64,000 nucleotides of DNA from a methanogenic archaeon ISO4-H5 (GCA_001560915.1 CP014214.1:1426001-1490000); one strand, 5' to 3'. Positions 26,011-33,177 are shown, counted from the first letter of the stretch. The notes: generated by a model not told the origin, from the sequence alone. Numbers and translations: made by a program.

Positions 26011-26634
26011 ATGTCGCTGACCGTCGAATCCGACTATTTCATGACGATGGATGTGGCTCCGTACATGGGGGAATGGATTGCCCTCCGCGGAAGGGAGGTA
26101 ATAGCCCATGCCAGATCCTTCGGAGAAGTACATGACCAGGTGTCGAAGATCGCCGACCCTTCCTCTGTACTCTTCATACCCATCTCCGATTCTGATTCTC
26201 TGATACGATGTCGTTGGTATACAGATATCGCACCATCGACGGGTGGGGCCCCCATCAAAAGACCGATGATCGATGTGGAATTCATCAACGGCAGCAAGCG
26301 TTTCACCGTGAAAGCTTTGCTCGACTCAGGGGCGGATTCGTGTGCCATCAGCTCAGACATGGCTACCGCTCTCGGACTGGATACGGGCGGTGAAAGAGGC
26401 GTTTCGCTCGGTGTTACGGGATCGGTGAAATCGGTCATCAGGACACTCAACATAAGATTGAGTGTTGCACATGAATCCTATAACCTGAAGGTTCCGGTAA
26501 GGATACTCTTCGTGGATGAAAGGGACTCTGGATCATTTGTGCCTCTTCTCGGAAGATCGGAATTGTTCGACAGATTCAGAATAACTTTCGATCAGAAGAA
26601 ATCGAGGATAATACTGAAGCACGAGAACGAGTAA
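26011..26634 (+). CDS. DUF5678 domain fused to retropepsin-like aspartic protease domain
   Basis: A 207-residue protein. Residues about 15-60 fit the small archaeal DUF5678 module (GEWIALRGREVIAHARSF). From about residue 84 a clan-AA aspartic protease fold follows: LLDSGADSCAIS with the catalytic D-S-G at 105-107, and a later LLGRSELFDRF matching the G-R-D-type second signature. Such single-domain proteases act as dimers. The physiological substrate is unknown. A ribosome-binding stretch (GGTGAAAAGGC) precedes the ATG. The neighbours are orphan genes, so this is probably an acquired processing or defence factor. Confidence 0.75.
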   Translation: MSLTVESDYFMTMDVAPYMGEWIALRGREVIAHARSFGEVHDQVSKIADPSSVLFIPISDSDSLIRCRWYTDIAPSTGGAPIKRPMIDVEFINGSKRFTVKALLDSGADSCAISSDMATALGLDTGGERGVSLGVTGSVKSVIRTLNIRLSVAHESYNLKVPVRILFVDERDSGSFVPLLGRSELFDRFRITFDQKKSRIILKHENE

Positions 26635-26724
26635 TTACCGCGAACTAAGCCCATAGCTCTCCTGGCAGCCAGAACTCATGGGGATCCCCATTCAAGCGAT
26701 ACCGTGACTATCGAGATGTGTGAA

Positions 26725-27447
26725 TCATTGCGCGGCTGGGACAGTAATTCCGGTGAATTCCTCGACCTTAGCAATCTGCTCATCCAGAGGAATCATCCCA
26801 TCCAGATACAAGACCTTGAATCCTCTGCACATCCCACCGAATGCCCAGGAATCAAGAAATCTGCCCACATGTCTGATGAATTCCTCTTTGCCGCCATCAA
26901 AAAACGGGAACGGTATGCCGTCGTACTTGTGTGGATCGATACGGGAGATGCATATCTCGTCCGGGACCTCCAACACGATGATGTATACCTCTTCGCCGCG
27001 AAGACAATCCATCGTATGTTCGGTCATACGTCCGGTTCCGGAACTCTCATAGAAACCGTTCCCGTGAAGTTTGGAATCCAGGAACCTGTACTGTGCTCTC
27101 ATCTCGCCCGTTATGGTGCCGTCCCCGTACTCTCTCCTGAAATCATCGATACAGAAATTGTTGAAATCCGGATGGCGGCTTGCCAGGGCGTTACGCAGGG
27201 TCGTCTTTCCGGAATTCGGTCTTCCGAAGATGTGGATGATCTTTCCCGCCTCCGACGGAACTGTTGCCGGACGAACTGACGTTTTTGTTCCCTGCCCGAT
27301 TGTGAAGGGAAATCCCTGTTCCGTCACCGCCTGGTGCAGGAAAACGCTTATCGCCTCTTCGGTAGAAATGCCCAGTTTGGCGAATAATTCATCACATTTG
27401 GCCTTGAATTCAGCGCTTGTTTCCAACCCGATCTCTACGGTTTCCAT
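26725..27447 (-). CDS. RelB/DinJ-like antitoxin domain fused to a zeta-like P-loop kinase
   Basis: A 240-residue two-part protein. Residues 1-50 (METVEIGLETSAEFKAKCDE onward, GISTEEAISVFLHQAV, EQGFPF) match the RelB/DinJ ribbon-helix-helix antitoxin pattern. After a Ser/Thr-rich linker, a P-loop kinase begins at about residue 70 with Walker A GRPNSGKTT (75-83) and ID-DFRREYGDG following, as in zeta/PezT and related small-molecule kinases. The start at 27447 has AGGTGAATT as Shine-Dalgarno. Antitoxin and kinase in one chain is unusual. The domain match is good; a toxin-antitoxin role is inference. Confidence 0.72.
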   Translation of the reverse strand: METVEIGLETSAEFKAKCDELFAKLGISTEEAISVFLHQAVTEQGFPFTIGQGTKTSVRPATVPSEAGKIIHIFGRPNSGKTTLRNALASRHPDFNNFCIDDFRREYGDGTITGEMRAQYRFLDSKLHGNGFYESSGTGRMTEHTMDCLRGEEVYIIVLEVPDEICISRIDPHKYDGIPFPFFDGGKEEFIRHVGRFLDSWAFGGMCRGFKVLYLDGMIPLDEQIAKVEEFTGITVPAAQ

Positions 27448-27530
27448 ATCCAATTCACCTTTGACTCTAAGACTTCGTCTAACCAATGCCAACTAAAAAC
27501 CGAAAATGAACGGAATGCCGTTAGAATACG

Positions 27531-27968
27531 TCAATCCGCCACATCGATCATCATCTCTCCGCAGAACGTCATGGGGATGCCTGCGTCACTGCGGACCATC
27601 CTGACCAGACGGTCCTTCATGTACTGGGCGGTCTTCAGGCACACCCCGCATCTGGTGGCACACCTGTGGATGGATATGCCCTTCAGATACAGGTGGCAGA
27701 AGGTCTTCCACCTCTCCTTACTGACATGTGAATAGGGTACCGCGTTACCGATGAATCCCCTGCCGCACGCCTTACACGCATATCTCTGGGTGCCGGTGGA
27801 TGAACGGCCCTTCCTGATAATCTCCTCCGAATCGCAAAACGGACATGTGTTGAACTCTGAATCCATCATGCGGTCCAGACGTTCGATGGTCTGTTCGTAT
27901 TCGGATTCTGGGATCGTCCTCAGATAACCGCAATCGAACGTTTCGTAGAAACCGTGCTTCCCTTTCAT
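27531..27968 (-). CDS. Zinc-ribbon/HTH protein, N-terminal part of an IS1/IS1595-type transposase
   Basis: A 145-residue protein with a treble zinc ribbon (CPFCDSEEIIRKG, YACKACGRGF) and a helix-turn-helix segment (ISIHRCATRCGVCLKTAQYMKDR). This is the DNA-binding front half of IS1/IS1595 transposases. The frame stops right after FCGEMMIDVAD, where the catalytic domain with its first Asp would start. It is either a decayed insertion sequence or a domesticated DNA-binding protein. The ATG at 27968 is preceded on the minus strand by TCTTTTTATTTGG, a plausible TATA box. Confidence 0.6.
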   Translation of the reverse strand: MKGKHGFYETFDCGYLRTIPESEYEQTIERLDRMMDSEFNTCPFCDSEEIIRKGRSSTGTQRYACKACGRGFIGNAVPYSHVSKERWKTFCHLYLKGISIHRCATRCGVCLKTAQYMKDRLVRMVRSDAGIPMTFCGEMMIDVAD

Positions 27969-28147
27969 ACCCTCCCACTCTCGTCTTGGAAACCTATCTG
28001 ATTCCCCAAATAAAAAGAATGTTAGACTTTGTGTTCCTGAGAACGAATTTCCCAAATTTGCATGGAATCGAAAGGTACTGGAATGTACAACAACGGACTT
28101 ATTATTACCCACAGATGGAACACCATGAACAACATGGAGGATGTGGA

Positions 28148-28249
28148 ATGAGCGGAGGTCGTTTCGACTATATGGATCGCAGATTATACGAATGGTCATT
28201 ACAAGTGCGGATGGACGGCAACCCTTTCCCTGAAAGATGGGATGAATAG
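28148..28249 (+). pseudogene. Remnant of a phage/plasmid-type MSGGxFDY protein
   Basis: A 33-codon frame beginning MSGGRFDYMDRRLYEW and ending in TAG. Many phage and plasmid genomes encode short proteins starting MSGG-(H/S/R)-FDY; those are normally 60-120 residues, so this looks truncated. It follows the second copy of an 18-bp island repeat. It is the only gene-like unit seen here that ends with TAG. The following 28250-28441 has no recognisable gene. Confidence 0.4.
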
Positions 28250-28441
28250 CCTGACGTTCGCGTACAGGCACAAAACAGATGGGATCTAGTGCTAAAACTG
28301 GTTTCATCTAAGGTTCATACACTGTTTATCTAAGGGATTGTCATTTTTCGATGAAAAAGAAACTAAGGGATTGCCTATAGCCGTGCAAAACTAATGTTAT
28401 CCAGACATAGGTGGATGGTGTTCAGTTTAAGGATTGTTTCC

Positions 28442-29875
28442 TCATCTCAGGGCCGGCATCTCATCCTTGTACAGCAGCTCCCGCTGACCGAAAAGCAGGA
28501 TACCGTTTTCTTCAGCGTACTCCCTGAGCTCGTCGGTGAATCCCGATGCAGAGAACAGAGCGTAACGCACATTGTATCCGCCTTTGAGCGATCTAACCCT
28601 CGAGACCAGCAGGTTCAGGGCACCGAACCCCATCGGGGGCCCCGTGAATTTGCATTCCCCGAACAGGTCTATGCGAGCGTTGCCTTGCCTTATGGTGGCG
28701 ACTACGTCTATGTCCGCATATTCGGTGATGACCTTCCCCTCAGGGCCCTTCATCAATCTCCCTTCAGCATCTCTCTGGGGTACGGGGCCCCACCATTGGC
28801 CCACGGCGGTGCATGGGTAGTTGGACGATATCAGATCGATGCAATACAGCTCGAATGCCTTCCCGAGATGAGTGGATATTAACTGCGACATGGCATCGTA
28901 GGGTTCATCCGCTTTCATAAGGGATACGGAACGATACCGATCGGCAATCGAGGACCAAAAAGATATGGCCAGATCCGATATGACGTATCTGCTGCTTTTC
29001 GTCGGTGTCGGAAGATGCTCCATCTTGGATATCACCCTCATGGACACCAGATCCTTGATGCTTTCGTTCACGGAACTGTCCGACAGTCCGGTATAGTTCG
29101 CGATTTCCCCGAATGATTCATTTCCCGCAGATATGGCATCCAATACGGCCATGGCATTCGAACTGGATGCCCCCAGCTCGGTCTGAAGGTCATAGACGAT
29201 CTCATCGCCTATGAGCCCGTTCCTGTCCAGTACGTACCTGTTGATTACGGTGCGATAATCATTATCCCCCACCATGTCATGATATGCCGTAATCCCATCA
29301 AGCGTAAGGTACAGCTTCAGCATATCCGTGTCGCTGATGCTCGGATGAAACTTTCTGGCCTCGGTGATGCTCATGGGCGACATATCGATCTTGAAGGCGA
29401 ATCTCCCATACAGCGGGCTGTCCTTCTTCAGCATCCCGTCCGACATCATCTTCACGGAGGACCCGCACACGATGACCATGGAATCGGTACTGTTCCTTAT
29501 CCAGTCGACGAAATGCTGCAGTTCGGATGCGGCGTAAGGATTGTTGTGTATGAGGTACGGAAGTTCGTCGAATATGATGATCGTTTTCCCCTGGGAACAC
29601 ACCCCTTTGACAGATTCTAGGACGGAACGGAGGTCCCGGACGTCTGGCTTGATGCCGAATGCCTCCTCCAGCTTATCGGCTATCCGGCGTACGTTACGGA
29701 CCTCCGGACCTCTTACGAGATCGATGTACAAACTGCGTCTGCCTTCAATGAATTTCAGGATCGTACTCGTCTTCCCGATCCTGCGGCGGCCGTAGACCAT
29801 GCAGGTCTTGACCCTCTCTTCCGCGAAGATACGTCCCAGCAATCCCAATTCAGACTCTCTGCCTATGAATTCCAT
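28442..29875 (-). CDS. Archaeal ATPase (MNS clade) with DUF234 nuclease-like domain
   Basis: A 477-residue protein. The N-terminal AAA/STAND-type ATPase starts FIGRESELGLL with Walker A YGRRRIGKTS (residues about 28-37) and Walker B IIIFDELPYL. A winged-helix region follows (NESFGEIANYTGLSDSSV). The C-terminal DUF234 domain has the restriction-endonuclease-like arrangement E-Y-A-D-I-D-V-V and GECKFT. Such archaeal ATPases are abundant on mobile islands and their function is poorly known. A palindromic operator lies just upstream, suggesting self-regulation through the winged helix. Confidence 0.85.
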   Translation of the reverse strand: MEFIGRESELGLLGRIFAEERVKTCMVYGRRRIGKTSTILKFIEGRRSLYIDLVRGPEVRNVRRIADKLEEAFGIKPDVRDLRSVLESVKGVCSQGKTIIIFDELPYLIHNNPYAASELQHFVDWIRNSTDSMVIVCGSSVKMMSDGMLKKDSPLYGRFAFKIDMSPMSITEARKFHPSISDTDMLKLYLTLDGITAYHDMVGDNDYRTVINRYVLDRNGLIGDEIVYDLQTELGASSSNAMAVLDAISAGNESFGEIANYTGLSDSSVNESIKDLVSMRVISKMEHLPTPTKSSRYVISDLAISFWSSIADRYRSVSLMKADEPYDAMSQLISTHLGKAFELYCIDLISSNYPCTAVGQWWGPVPQRDAEGRLMKGPEGKVITEYADIDVVATIRQGNARIDLFGECKFTGPPMGFGALNLLVSRVRSLKGGYNVRYALFSASGFTDELREYAEENGILLFGQRELLYKDEMPALR

Positions 29876-29907
29876 CGTAATACCATACGCACCAGGATTA
29901 CATAAAT

Positions 29908-29944
29908 ATTACTACAATCGTTTGTAGTAATCTAATATTACTAC
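29908..29944. promoter_or_regulatory. Palindromic operator upstream of the DUF234 ATPase gene
   Basis: ATTACTACAA (29908-29917) and TTGTAGTAAT (29922-29931) form a perfect 10-bp inverted repeat with spacer TCGT. A third half-site, AATATTACTAC, recurs directly at 29934-29944 (first copy 29905-29915). It lies 33 bp upstream of the ATPase start codon, where a repressor would block the promoter. Confidence 0.65.
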
Positions 29945-30107
29945 TATCCTTTGAAGTTATATTCGCCATAACTGGAAGATTGAAGTTACGCCGTGAATCA
30001 CATCGTTTACTAAGTGGCAGCATTTTGCCGGCCACATTTTGATTGACCCTCGATGTTCGATCCGATGATCTTCAGGACTATGGCCTCCAGTGTCATACCT
30101 ATGGCAA

Positions 30108-30260
30108 GCGATGTCTCACACCTTTGAGGGCATTGTGTCTGTCTGTATACACCATTATGCAAATAAGAGACTTTGAGCAGGGTTGACTCGGATTATTCCG
30201 TATAATGCCGGTATACTGCGGTATACAGCCTGTTTTCGATGAAATGAGCGGACCCGCCGG
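30108..30260. repeat. Island repeat copy A (tRNA-Arg 3'-end duplication, att-like)
   Basis: The strongest part, 30185-30260, matches 32744-32819 with three mismatches in 76 bp; weaker similarity extends left to about 30108. It includes the last 12-13 bp of the tRNA-Arg acceptor/T-stem (GCGGACCCGCCGG) and then diverges, exactly as expected for a displaced attachment site. It contains three 10-bp-phased GGTATAC-like units. The rest of 29945-30398 holds no gene I can support. Confidence 0.8.
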
Positions 30261-30398
30261 AACTCGCATATCGAATAGCCAGCAATCAAATTTCGAAATC
30301 AATAGCGCCTTTGAAGGGGTTATTGAAAAATCAATAACTGAAAGCGAACAACTTCACTTCGAACAATCTTTAAGTATTACAGTTGTCATACACTAAAT

Positions 30399-30620
30399 AT
30401 GGTCTACTCAATCAGATTTTCGGAAGATGAACAGGCAGCCATAGAGCAGTATGCATTACTGTACGGAATGAAAATATCAGAAGTTATCAGGAAAGCAACA
30501 ATGGAGATGATTGAGGACGAAATGGACATACAGGCCTTCAAAGAATCGAAAGAAAGATTCGAAAAGAACCCTGTCACTTATTCCCATGAGGATGTCGGAA
30601 AGGAATTGGGATTCCTTTGA
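30399..30620 (+). CDS. relB: RelB-type antitoxin (DUF6290-like ribbon-helix-helix)
   Basis: A 73-residue antitoxin. The N-terminal RHH (YSIRFSEDEQAAIEQYALLY, MKISEVIRKATMEMIEDEMD) would dimerise and bind the operator; the C-terminal acidic/aromatic tail (SKERFEKNPVTYSHEDVGKE) would wrap the toxin. It is preceded by an AT-rich promoter (TTTAAGTATTACAG). The stop codon overlaps the toxin start. It is the front gene of a type II toxin-antitoxin cassette lying between island repeats A and B. Confidence 0.88.
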   Translation: MVYSIRFSEDEQAAIEQYALLYGMKISEVIRKATMEMIEDEMDIQAFKESKERFEKNPVTYSHEDVGKELGFL

Positions 30621-30895
30621 GCTATCACGTTGAATACAGCGATGATGCGAAGAAATCGCTGTCTAAGATGAAGAAAAAGGATCCGATGGAGGCACTTAGA
30701 ATCTATAATTGGATCGGGAAGAATCTTGTAGATTGCGATGACCCCCGTAAAACAGGTAAGGCATTGACTGGCCAATACAAGGGATCGTGGAGATACAGAG
30801 TGGGAGATTACAGAATATTGGCCGAGATTCATGATGATGTACTGGTCATACTCCTAATCGATATTGGACATCGCAGTACTGTTTATGACAAATGA
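30617..30895 (+). CDS. relE: RelE/ParE-family toxin
   Basis: A 92-residue toxin of the RelE fold. Signature pieces are the N-terminal YHVEYSDDAKKSLSKM, the middle ALTGQYKGSWRYRVGDYRIL, and the terminal VILLIDIGHRSTVYDK. RelE toxins cleave mRNA at the ribosomal A site. The start codon is TTG, overlapping the antitoxin TGA (TTGA), a tight coupling that keeps toxin below antitoxin. The stop codon lies about 10 bp from the GTATAC units of repeat copy B. Confidence 0.9.
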   Translation: MSYHVEYSDDAKKSLSKMKKKDPMEALRIYNWIGKNLVDCDDPRKTGKALTGQYKGSWRYRVGDYRILAEIHDDVLVILLIDIGHRSTVYDK

Positions 30896-30915
30896 TTACA
30901 ATCTCGTATACTCGA

Positions 30916-30967
30916 GTATACTGCGGTATACAGCCTGTTTTCGATTAAATGAGCGGCCCCGCCGGGA
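30916..30967. repeat. Island repeat copy B (short att-like copy)
   Basis: 52 bp aligned to 32768-32819 plus flank with four mismatches, again ending in the tRNA 3' sequence (GAGCGGCCCCGCCGGGA) before diverging. To its left GTATAC occurs at 30905 and 30915, so three GTATAC units are spaced 10 bp. It lies between the RelBE cassette and the AlbA-type regulator gene. Confidence 0.75.
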
Positions 30968-31001
30968 ACCGCTTAAGGCAATGCCAGACATCAGAAATCA
31001 G

Positions 31002-31044
31002 GGTAACTTATACCCCATATACCGGCATAAGTTCGGTAACTTAT
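31002..31044. repeat. Direct repeat GGTAACTTAT
   Basis: GGTAACTTAT occurs at 31002-31011 and 31035-31044 in the leader of the AlbA-type regulator; ATAAGT before the second copy also makes an inverted pair with ACTTAT. A possible binding site for a regulator. Confidence 0.4.
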
Positions 31045-31106
31045 CCGAGATTGGATGATGATTGGTCACGGCCTGCCTAGACAGATCAGAATCGTATCCT
31101 CAATTA

Positions 31107-31171
31107 GTATATCAATATGGAATCAATTTGTATATCAATATGGAATCATTAAGTATATCAATATGGAATCA
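31107..31171 (+). repeat. Three 23-bp tandem repeats with TATA-like core
   Basis: The 19-bp core GTATATCAATATGGAATCA recurs exactly at 31107, 31130 and 31153 with four variable bases between. Each unit contains a TATA-like TATATC and an ATG. Because 23 is not a multiple of three, the ATGs of the units fall in three different frames. The last TATA is about 35 bp before the ATG at 31193 that I assign as the gene start. Confidence 0.85.
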
Positions 31172-31192
31172 ATTACTCTACTGGCGAGTATT

Positions 31193-32491
31193 ATGGCGAA
31201 CATCGGAAGAGAGGACGAAACACAGGAATTCAAAGAGAGCACGGCAGAGATGGACGAAGCGATGGAAGCGATCTGCGCCATGCTCAACAATTCCGGCAAA
31301 GCCCATGTGTTCTTCGGAGTCAGAGATGACGGGACTGTAATCGGCCAGATGATTGGAAAGAACACCCTGAAGGACATCTCCAAGAGCGTTCGTGAATCCA
31401 TCGAACCCCCCGTGATTGCCAAAATCAAAGTGCTGGATACATCGGACGGAAAGGAGTACATCTCGGTGGAAACCCAGGGTACCGCCCGTCCGTACTCGGT
31501 AAAAGGGAACATACTGGTCAGAACCGGTGCGGAGAACCGCAAGGCTCCCCTGTCGGAGCTCAAACGTATGATACTGAGCTCGGGCGATAATCTTCTGGAC
31601 ACCTCCTCCTACAATCAGGAACTGACATTCAAGGAACTCTGTACCCTGCTGAGGGACAATGGTTTCGACGTTCAGGACGACGAACGCCTGAGGAAGAGCT
31701 TCGGTCTGCTGAACAGCGACGGAAGACTGAACTTTCAGGCACAGCTCCTGTCCGATCAGAACGATATCCCCCTGTCGGTGGCCATGTTCCGCGGGACGGA
31801 CAGATCGGACATGACCTTCAGGAAGGATTACGGCGGACGCTCCCTGCTGACTGAGGTCAATCAGGTCCTCGACTTCGTACAGGCTCAGAACGAAATATCC
31901 GTCCAGGTCGGTCCGGGAAGCAGGAAGGAAAGAGAACTCTTCGACGGGAACGCGTTCAGGGAGGCATGGATCAATGCCTGCGTACACAACAACTGGATCG
32001 GCCACATCGCACCGACCGTCCACATATTCGACGACCGTATGGAGATCATATCCTACGGAAGCATCCCGTACTGGCTGTCGCTGGACGATTTCTTCTCCGG
32101 GAAGAGTCTCCCGGTGAATGACGCCCTGATGAGGGTCTTTGTACAGACAAGGCTGACAGAGCACACGGGGCACGGCATCCCGGTGATAACCTCAGCATAC
32201 GGGAAGGAAGCGTTCGATCTGACAAACGGAACGGTTACCGTCACGCTCAGATTCCACGGACTGCGTTCCGCGGCATCGAGACACCCTGAGGAATACCCGC
32301 TGACGGAAAGGGAAATGAGCGTACTGGATGCGATAAGGTCCAATCCGAACGCCAAGCTGAACGACGTCGCATACATGAGCGGCGTGAGCAGGGCGTATGT
32401 AGGCAAGATCGTGGTCAAACTGAAGGATAAGGGCCTGATCGAACGCATCGGGAACCAACGTACAGGATACTGGAAGGTCCGTCAGGCCTGA
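31193..32491 (+). CDS. Schlafen/AlbA_2-domain putative transcriptional regulator
   Basis: A 432-residue protein of the COG2865 type. The N-terminal AlbA_2/Schlafen-like domain starts at ETQEFKES with NNSGKAHVFFGVRDDG. A middle ATPase-like HATPase_c_4 segment has FREAWINACVHNNW and RLTEHTGHGIPVI. The C-terminal winged helix is at LTEREMSVLDAIRSNPNAKLNDVAY. These proteins sit on mobile islands and are thought to be regulators or defence factors. The start at 31193 places the family N-terminus right after the tandem promoter repeats; starts inside the repeats are possible and would add MESITLLASI. Confidence 0.85.
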   Translation: MANIGREDETQEFKESTAEMDEAMEAICAMLNNSGKAHVFFGVRDDGTVIGQMIGKNTLKDISKSVRESIEPPVIAKIKVLDTSDGKEYISVETQGTARPYSVKGNILVRTGAENRKAPLSELKRMILSSGDNLLDTSSYNQELTFKELCTLLRDNGFDVQDDERLRKSFGLLNSDGRLNFQAQLLSDQNDIPLSVAMFRGTDRSDMTFRKDYGGRSLLTEVNQVLDFVQAQNEISVQVGPGSRKERELFDGNAFREAWINACVHNNWIGHIAPTVHIFDDRMEIISYGSIPYWLSLDDFFSGKSLPVNDALMRVFVQTRLTEHTGHGIPVITSAYGKEAFDLTNGTVTVTLRFHGLRSAASRHPEEYPLTEREMSVLDAIRSNPNAKLNDVAYMSGVSRAYVGKIVVKLKDKGLIERIGNQRTGYWKVRQA

Positions 32492-32654
32492 AAGGGGGAA
32501 CAGTTCAGCCCAACAGTCTCAGCATACCACCGAACGCGGCGGACGATGCAACCTGAATCGAATCCGCACCGCACAGCATCCCCGCGCCTCCATGAAGATG
32601 ATGTGATGGAGCGTAATGAAACCTCGTCGTTCCTCCGATTTCTGTACCTTGCCA

Positions 32655-32819
32655 ATCGATGCTTCACGCCTTTGAAGGCCAGGCGTCGCGCCTATTCCTC
32701 AGTATACTCTATTATGTAAAATAGAGACTGTTCGAGAAGGGCCGACTCGGATTATTCCGTATATTGCCGGTATACTGCGGTATACAGCCTGTTTTCAATG
32801 TAATGAGCGGACCCGCCGG
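32655..32819. repeat. Island repeat copy C, continuous with the tRNA-Arg gene
   Basis: This is the full copy: its right end (32808-32819) is the 3' end of the tRNA-Arg gene, and the rest is the downstream flank of the tRNA on its own strand. The core 32744-32819 matches copy A with three mismatches; similarity continues left to about 32655. It contains three units of the GGTATACTGC type at 10-bp spacing. Confidence 0.8.
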
Positions 32820-32881
32820 GATTCGAACCCGGGTCTGGGGCTCCGGAGGCCTCTATGCTATCCAAGCTATACTACGGGACC
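32808..32881 (-). tRNA. tRNA-Arg (CCG), with stem mismatches
   Basis: Minus strand: acceptor GGTCCCG with CGGGTCC, anticodon loop CTCCGGA (CCG), T arm CCGGG-TTCGAAT-CCCGG, discriminator G. Three mismatches are seen: T3-T70 in the acceptor, A12-C23 in the D stem and A28-C42 in the anticodon stem. The fold and loops are otherwise normal. It could be a functional but unusual tRNA, or a copy degrading after being used as integration target. It is the anchor of the repeat series A-B-C. Confidence 0.8.
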
Positions 32882-32988
32882 GTATGATAAAAAGGGTAAA
32901 AAGTAGTGAGATCAGGAAAGGTGGCCGGGGTGCCAGCCCCGGCATATGGCCCCAAACTGAGAGGGAAAGGAGCCTTGGAGATTTTCCT

Positions 32989-33177
32989 TCACTCTTTGTT
33001 GTTGAACTCGGTGTAACCGCAGCGTCCGCAGGAGGTACGGTCCTTGTGGACGGCCATGAAGGTTCCGGGTCCGCACTTGGGGCAGACGGGCTTGGTCCTT
33101 GTAACGGAGTCGCCCTCGACCTTGTATGCGTCTTTCTTCTGAATGGGTTTCTTCACTGCAGGTTTCTTTGCTGCCAT
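32989..33177 (-). CDS. rps27ae: Ribosomal protein S27ae (eS31)
   Basis: A 62-residue basic protein with the zinc finger C-P-K-C-G and C-G-R-C-G ([24 protein letters not shown]) that defines S27ae. Part of the small ribosomal subunit. I start at [10 protein letters not shown] (33177). Last gene of the archaeal S24e cluster; the upstream S24e gene ends 5 nt before it. Confidence 0.93.
   Translation of the reverse strand: MAAKKPAVKKPIQKKDAYKVEGDSVTRTKPVCPKCGPGTFMAVHKDRTSCGRCGYTEFNNKE

Noticed and set aside
30240-30262. A second tRNA-Arg gene at repeat copy A
   Set aside because: Only the terminal 12-13 bases of the tRNA are present; the anticodon and D arms are absent, so it is an attachment-site fragment.
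31107-31171. CRISPR array
   Set aside because: Only three units, with four-base spacers and a TATA-like core directly before a gene; these are tandem promoter-like repeats. No cas genes or CRISPR-type repeats exist in the window.
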